A stretch of DNA of 64,000 bases from Tubiluchus corallicola. Taxonomy: Eukaryota > Priapulida > Priapulimorpha > Priapulimorphida > Tubiluchidae. This document shows, piece by piece, positions 61,124 to 64,000 of the stretch (the stretch's first letter is position 1; every line of letters starts with the position of its first letter). The DNA lies in assembly GCA_030141605.1 (NCBI GenBank), contig JAQGDQ010000004.1, positions 1,771,001 to 1,835,000 on the forward strand. Reading direction: 5' to 3'. The notes under the pieces were generated by a model. That model was not told where the DNA came from, did no database searches, and saw only the letters and a list, made by a program, of their open reading frames with translations. A program made the position numbers and the translations under genes.

Positions 61124-61225
61124 TCGAGCTGGCTGAGCGGCTAAGGATACTAGTATAATGTTGTACAAAATCTCAGTGTTTGCAGACTTGTTTCTTGTGA
61201 GTCCAAATTAAATTCTGTTCTTTGA
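61124..61225 (+). mobile_element. tRNA-derived SINE head (tRNA-Leu/Ser-like)
   Basis: GAGCTGGCTGAGCGGCTAAGGA carries a perfect Pol III box A (TGGCTGAGCGG) as in class II tRNAs. A degenerate box B (TTGTGAGTCC) follows about 65 bp later, a distance fitting a long variable arm. The acceptor stem does not close, so this is a SINE or tRNA relic rather than a working tRNA. Confidence 0.45.
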
Positions 61226-62332
61226 TAACATTAACATATGTTTTAGATGACTCCTGACTTGTACAGTTGCAACTGATATCCTCACATGGCCCTCCCACGA
61301 CTCTTTAATGTGAAGAAGTTTCCAACATCCACTTATTTCGGTGACAACAAGGAAAATTCTTCAACCCATCAACCATTTTTCTAGCCTTTCTTTGGACAAC
61401 CTCGATCAAGTATAGGTCTTTAACAGTATGGATTCTAGATAGGGTTACGTAGTATATTCCACTATTAGACGAACTTTAGATTTGTATAGTGTGATAAGTA
61501 TGTTTGCATTTTTCTTAATGAAATTCTTGTTTATTATTCCTAGGCTTATGTTTGTATTTTTAATTTTCATAGAAATATGCTTTCCAGGTTTTACAGATGA
61601 TATAATGACACTTGAGTCAGTCTCTTATTGAACTACATTTAATGAAATGTTATTGAACATAATGATTCTGATGTGGATTTGAAAACAAAGTTGACTAATT
61701 CACTACATATTCATCAAAGATTGAAAGAAGCTCATGAATTATGGTATGCATTATGTACTGTCAGCAGTTACTAGATAAATATTTTATCCTAGTTACAGTG
61801 AATTGCTTCCTAATGCTGGCAACTTAAATTACTGTTGTCAGGCTATTTTTTGTGAAGGGTGGGTGCTCAGTTACTACATAGTCTTTCTCCACTCCTTTTC
61901 TCTTTCTGGGTTGTTGTTATTACTAACACTTTATTATGTCATAAAGTTGATATAAGACGAATAATATAGTTCAATTAAATTCAAATTCGATTTGGTGCAA
62001 AGTGAGTTGTTTGCAATGTATTAAAAATAATTAATTAAAGATACTGTTATTTTATCATTGCAAAATTCAAGTGAAAATAATTAGCATCTCGGGACCTAAA
62101 AACTAAAACCTACATGCTGTTAATATTTGCTTAGTTAGTAGTGACTGCTCCGGACAGCACACTATAGAAAACAGTGTCATAATTTGCAGATATGGATTTG
62201 GTAGTTACTGCTTGCTTTATTTAACAAAAGACATAACACAGTGCAGTTACAATAATATGACATTATTATAATCATCATTGTCATCATCGTCACACTACTT
62301 TATATCATTATCAATAAGAGAGAAAAAGATTG
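61226..62332. other. Upstream of PPIL3 coding exons; likely first exon region
   Basis: The first visible PPIL3 exon lacks its ATG. ATG followed directly by a donor (ATG/GTATGC) at 61741-61743 would splice in phase to give Met-Ser-Val-Thr, so it is a candidate start exon. An out-of-frame ATG lies 9 nt before it. This is a proposal only. Confidence 0.3.
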
Positions 62333-62364
62333 TAGACAGATTCATGGATCCATGAATCTGTCTA
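62333..62364. repeat. 32-bp perfect palindrome inside a longer imperfect hairpin
   Basis: From TAGACAGATTCATGGA on the left the sequence is self-complementary with no spacer. Weaker complementarity continues outward on both sides (AATAAGAGAGAAAAAG against TTTTCTTATTG, ATAATGAT against GATAAT), so a stem of perhaps 50 bp is possible between about 62300 and 62400. It lies 140 bp before PPIL3 exon 2. Confidence 0.9.
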
Positions 62365-62505
62365 TAAACTCTGTTTTCTTATTGTTGGTGATAATAAATG
62401 CCAGCCTATCAAAACCTTTATACAGGTACATGGATCATCATTAATCATCATAATTCCTACTTTACATGATCATTAATTTACTTTGGTTTAATAATTGTCT
62501 TTCAG

Positions 62506-62725
62506 TCAGTAACTTTGGAAACGGATGTAGGTGATATCAAAGTAGAGCTATATTGTGAAAATTGTCCAAAGACGTGTGAGGTTTAGTATTACTGCAGTAA
62601 CCTATTTGCTCATTTTTATTAAATTTTTAAATTGTAAAATGAATATATGTATAATTTAAAAAAATATTTAGTTAGTCTCTTCAAGTTGCATTAAAAATTA
62701 AAAAATTAAAAATTTTTCAACACAC

Positions 62726-62764
<39 letters not shown>

Positions 62765-63504
62765 GCATATGATTTGCTTATTGTACACTTCAGCTTGGCT
62801 GCATTAATGTTTTTCTTTTCTGCTCTTTTTGCTTGTGTTTTACATAACAATCTTTGGAAGATATTTAGATGTGTTTTGTGCAGTTACTGGAATACACAAA
62901 TCTATTTTGCAGAATTTTCTGGCTTTGTGTGCTACTGATTACTACAAGAATACAATAATACATCGAAATATTAAAGGATTCATGGTCCAAATGGGTGATC
63001 CCACAGGTTAGTAAAACGGTTTGGATACTATACACTCTCCATTTATGGAACTGGTTACACAGTAATGTACATTATTAAGTATTCGTCTACAATATCTTTT
63101 GCTTCATAGATTTACAATGTTTGTTTATTTAAACACAGTTGTAGAGGTAAGTCCCCAAAGTCTGCTGTGACTCAGTATCTTGAGGGGATATCTTGTTTTG
63201 AAAGATTGACTTTTTGGCTGTGATATAGGTCTTGTTTTGTAAACATTAAAATTCAGGCCATAAAATAAATTATAGCGAATTCGATTATTTCAGATTCTTC
63301 TAATCTTGGTGGGTTGTTCTAAACTGCATAGACAACAAAAAATTCAAAATTTATTGTTGCAGTTGACTTATTCTGTTCTTACTTTAGTAAGAACTATGGT
63401 ACTTTTTAGTATAATATGAATGCTTAACCCTTTTAGGAACAGGAAAAGGTGGGAACAGTATTTGGGGATCAAAGTTTGAGGATGAAATTTGTGATGACTT
63501 TAAG
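62506..63504 (+). CDS. PPIL3: Peptidyl-prolyl cis-trans isomerase-like 3 (cyclophilin), partial
   Basis: PPIL3 is a small single-domain cyclophilin found in spliceosomal complexes. Three exons are visible: 62506-62580, 62913-63006, 63437-63504, in phase with normal splice sites, giving residues from [20 protein letters not shown] to [10 protein letters not shown] (about 78 aa of roughly 160). Active-site signature [16 protein letters not shown] keeps the Arg, Phe, Met and Gln needed for isomerase activity in cyclophilin A. The [25 protein letters not shown] start is typical of PPIL3 rather than larger cyclophilins. The initiator Met is in an upstream exon (candidate at 61741) and the remaining exons are beyond the window. 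Confidence 0.93.
62729..62765. repeat. (TA)n microsatellite in PPIL3 intron
   Basis: About 18 TA units between PPIL3 exons; simple sequence with no further structure. Confidence 0.9.
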
Positions 63505-64000
63505 GTAAATTACTTTCCTCATTGAATTAGCATTTATCATTATAATGGTAACTTCTTTAATTTATAACAATTTTCCAAATTCATGTCAGTTGTAAAATTC
63601 AATATACTTGTCATGCTAACTGACATGTTTACTGTATAATGTGTCCAGTGCTCGAATTGTGAAATTTTAATAAGATATACTGTACAGTCCAAAATCCGGC
63701 AACCCAACTCAAGAGGGACTGGTGTAATGCTGTAAGCACCCCCTGCATTTTATAGCACCTGTGGGTATTTTGGAGCACTCGTAAGATAGTTTCTCATTTG
63801 TTTTATTGCTCATTTTTATTGGAAATTTTATGAACAATAACAAAAGTTTACAGTAAAAGAAGTCAAAATGCCCATAAATCTCAAAAATTCTTTATTTTTT
63901 CAAGAGATTTCGTTCTTCTCGGTCTCCAGCAACTGCACAGAAGGGTACAATAACAAAAATTACAGATGTAACTACATATAAAATAAAGGTGTACAATATC
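63505..64000. other. PPIL3 intron, right edge of window
   Basis: No further PPIL3 exon (the family's NGSQFFIT block) is found. It holds the repeat copy at 63862-63903. Confidence 0.7.
63862..63903 (+). repeat. Second copy of the TGCCCATAAATCTC repeat
   Basis: Reads GAAGTCAAAATGCCCATAAATCTC followed by an A-run and TTCTTTATTTTTTC, matching the left arm of the hairpin at 12052-12088 with few changes. No inverted partner is visible before the window ends, so it is a single arm or a truncated copy. Confidence 0.8.

Overview
The window is nuclear DNA of an animal. It is AT-rich, its protein-coding genes are split into many short exons by GT...AG introns of about 0.1 to 3 kb, and it carries microsatellites, small inverted-repeat DNA transposons and a decayed LINE. 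The conserved exons are clearly animal (Lgl with its aPKC site, RAB3GAP1, a class A GPCR) but fairly divergent from my memory of vertebrate versions. My best guess is a non-bilaterian or other slow-assembling invertebrate lineage (for example a cnidarian, placozoan or sponge). That placement is inference only.

Layout. 1-4274: no recognisable exon; it should be the upstream part or first long intron of the Lgl gene. 4275-27557 (+): 22 exons of a lethal(2) giant larvae homologue (LLGL), lacking only the N-terminal exon(s). It has a 202-residue acidic insert just after the aPKC phosphorylation motif and a C-terminal tail of about 430 residues. 27558-30634: convergent intergenic region with a hAT-like inverted-repeat element. 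30635-55598 (-): a complete 21-exon RAB3GAP1 gene (catalytic subunit of Rab3 GTPase-activating protein, 996 aa). 34993-35871 (+): an intronless class A GPCR nested antisense inside RAB3GAP1 intron 17, with its own TATA box and poly(A) signal. 55599-62505: intergenic, holding tandem palindromic repeats, a broken LINE, a Tigger/pogo-like MITE with perfect 23-bp inverted termini and TA duplication, a SINE-like tRNA head, and a 32-bp perfect palindrome. 62506-63504 (+): three exons of the spliceosomal cyclophilin PPIL3, running off the right edge.

Functionally LLGL (cell polarity, SNARE regulation) and RAB3GAP1 (Rab18 GEF/Rab3 GAP) both touch membrane traffic, but nothing in the sequence says they are co-regulated; they are convergent. 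Exon junctions were all placed by hand from splice sites and were checked so that reading phase is kept through every junction of LLGL, RAB3GAP1 and the visible part of PPIL3. The most unusual items are the remodelled Lgl protein and the nested GPCR, which lacks the usual extracellular disulfide. I did not find a clearly novel multi-gene system.
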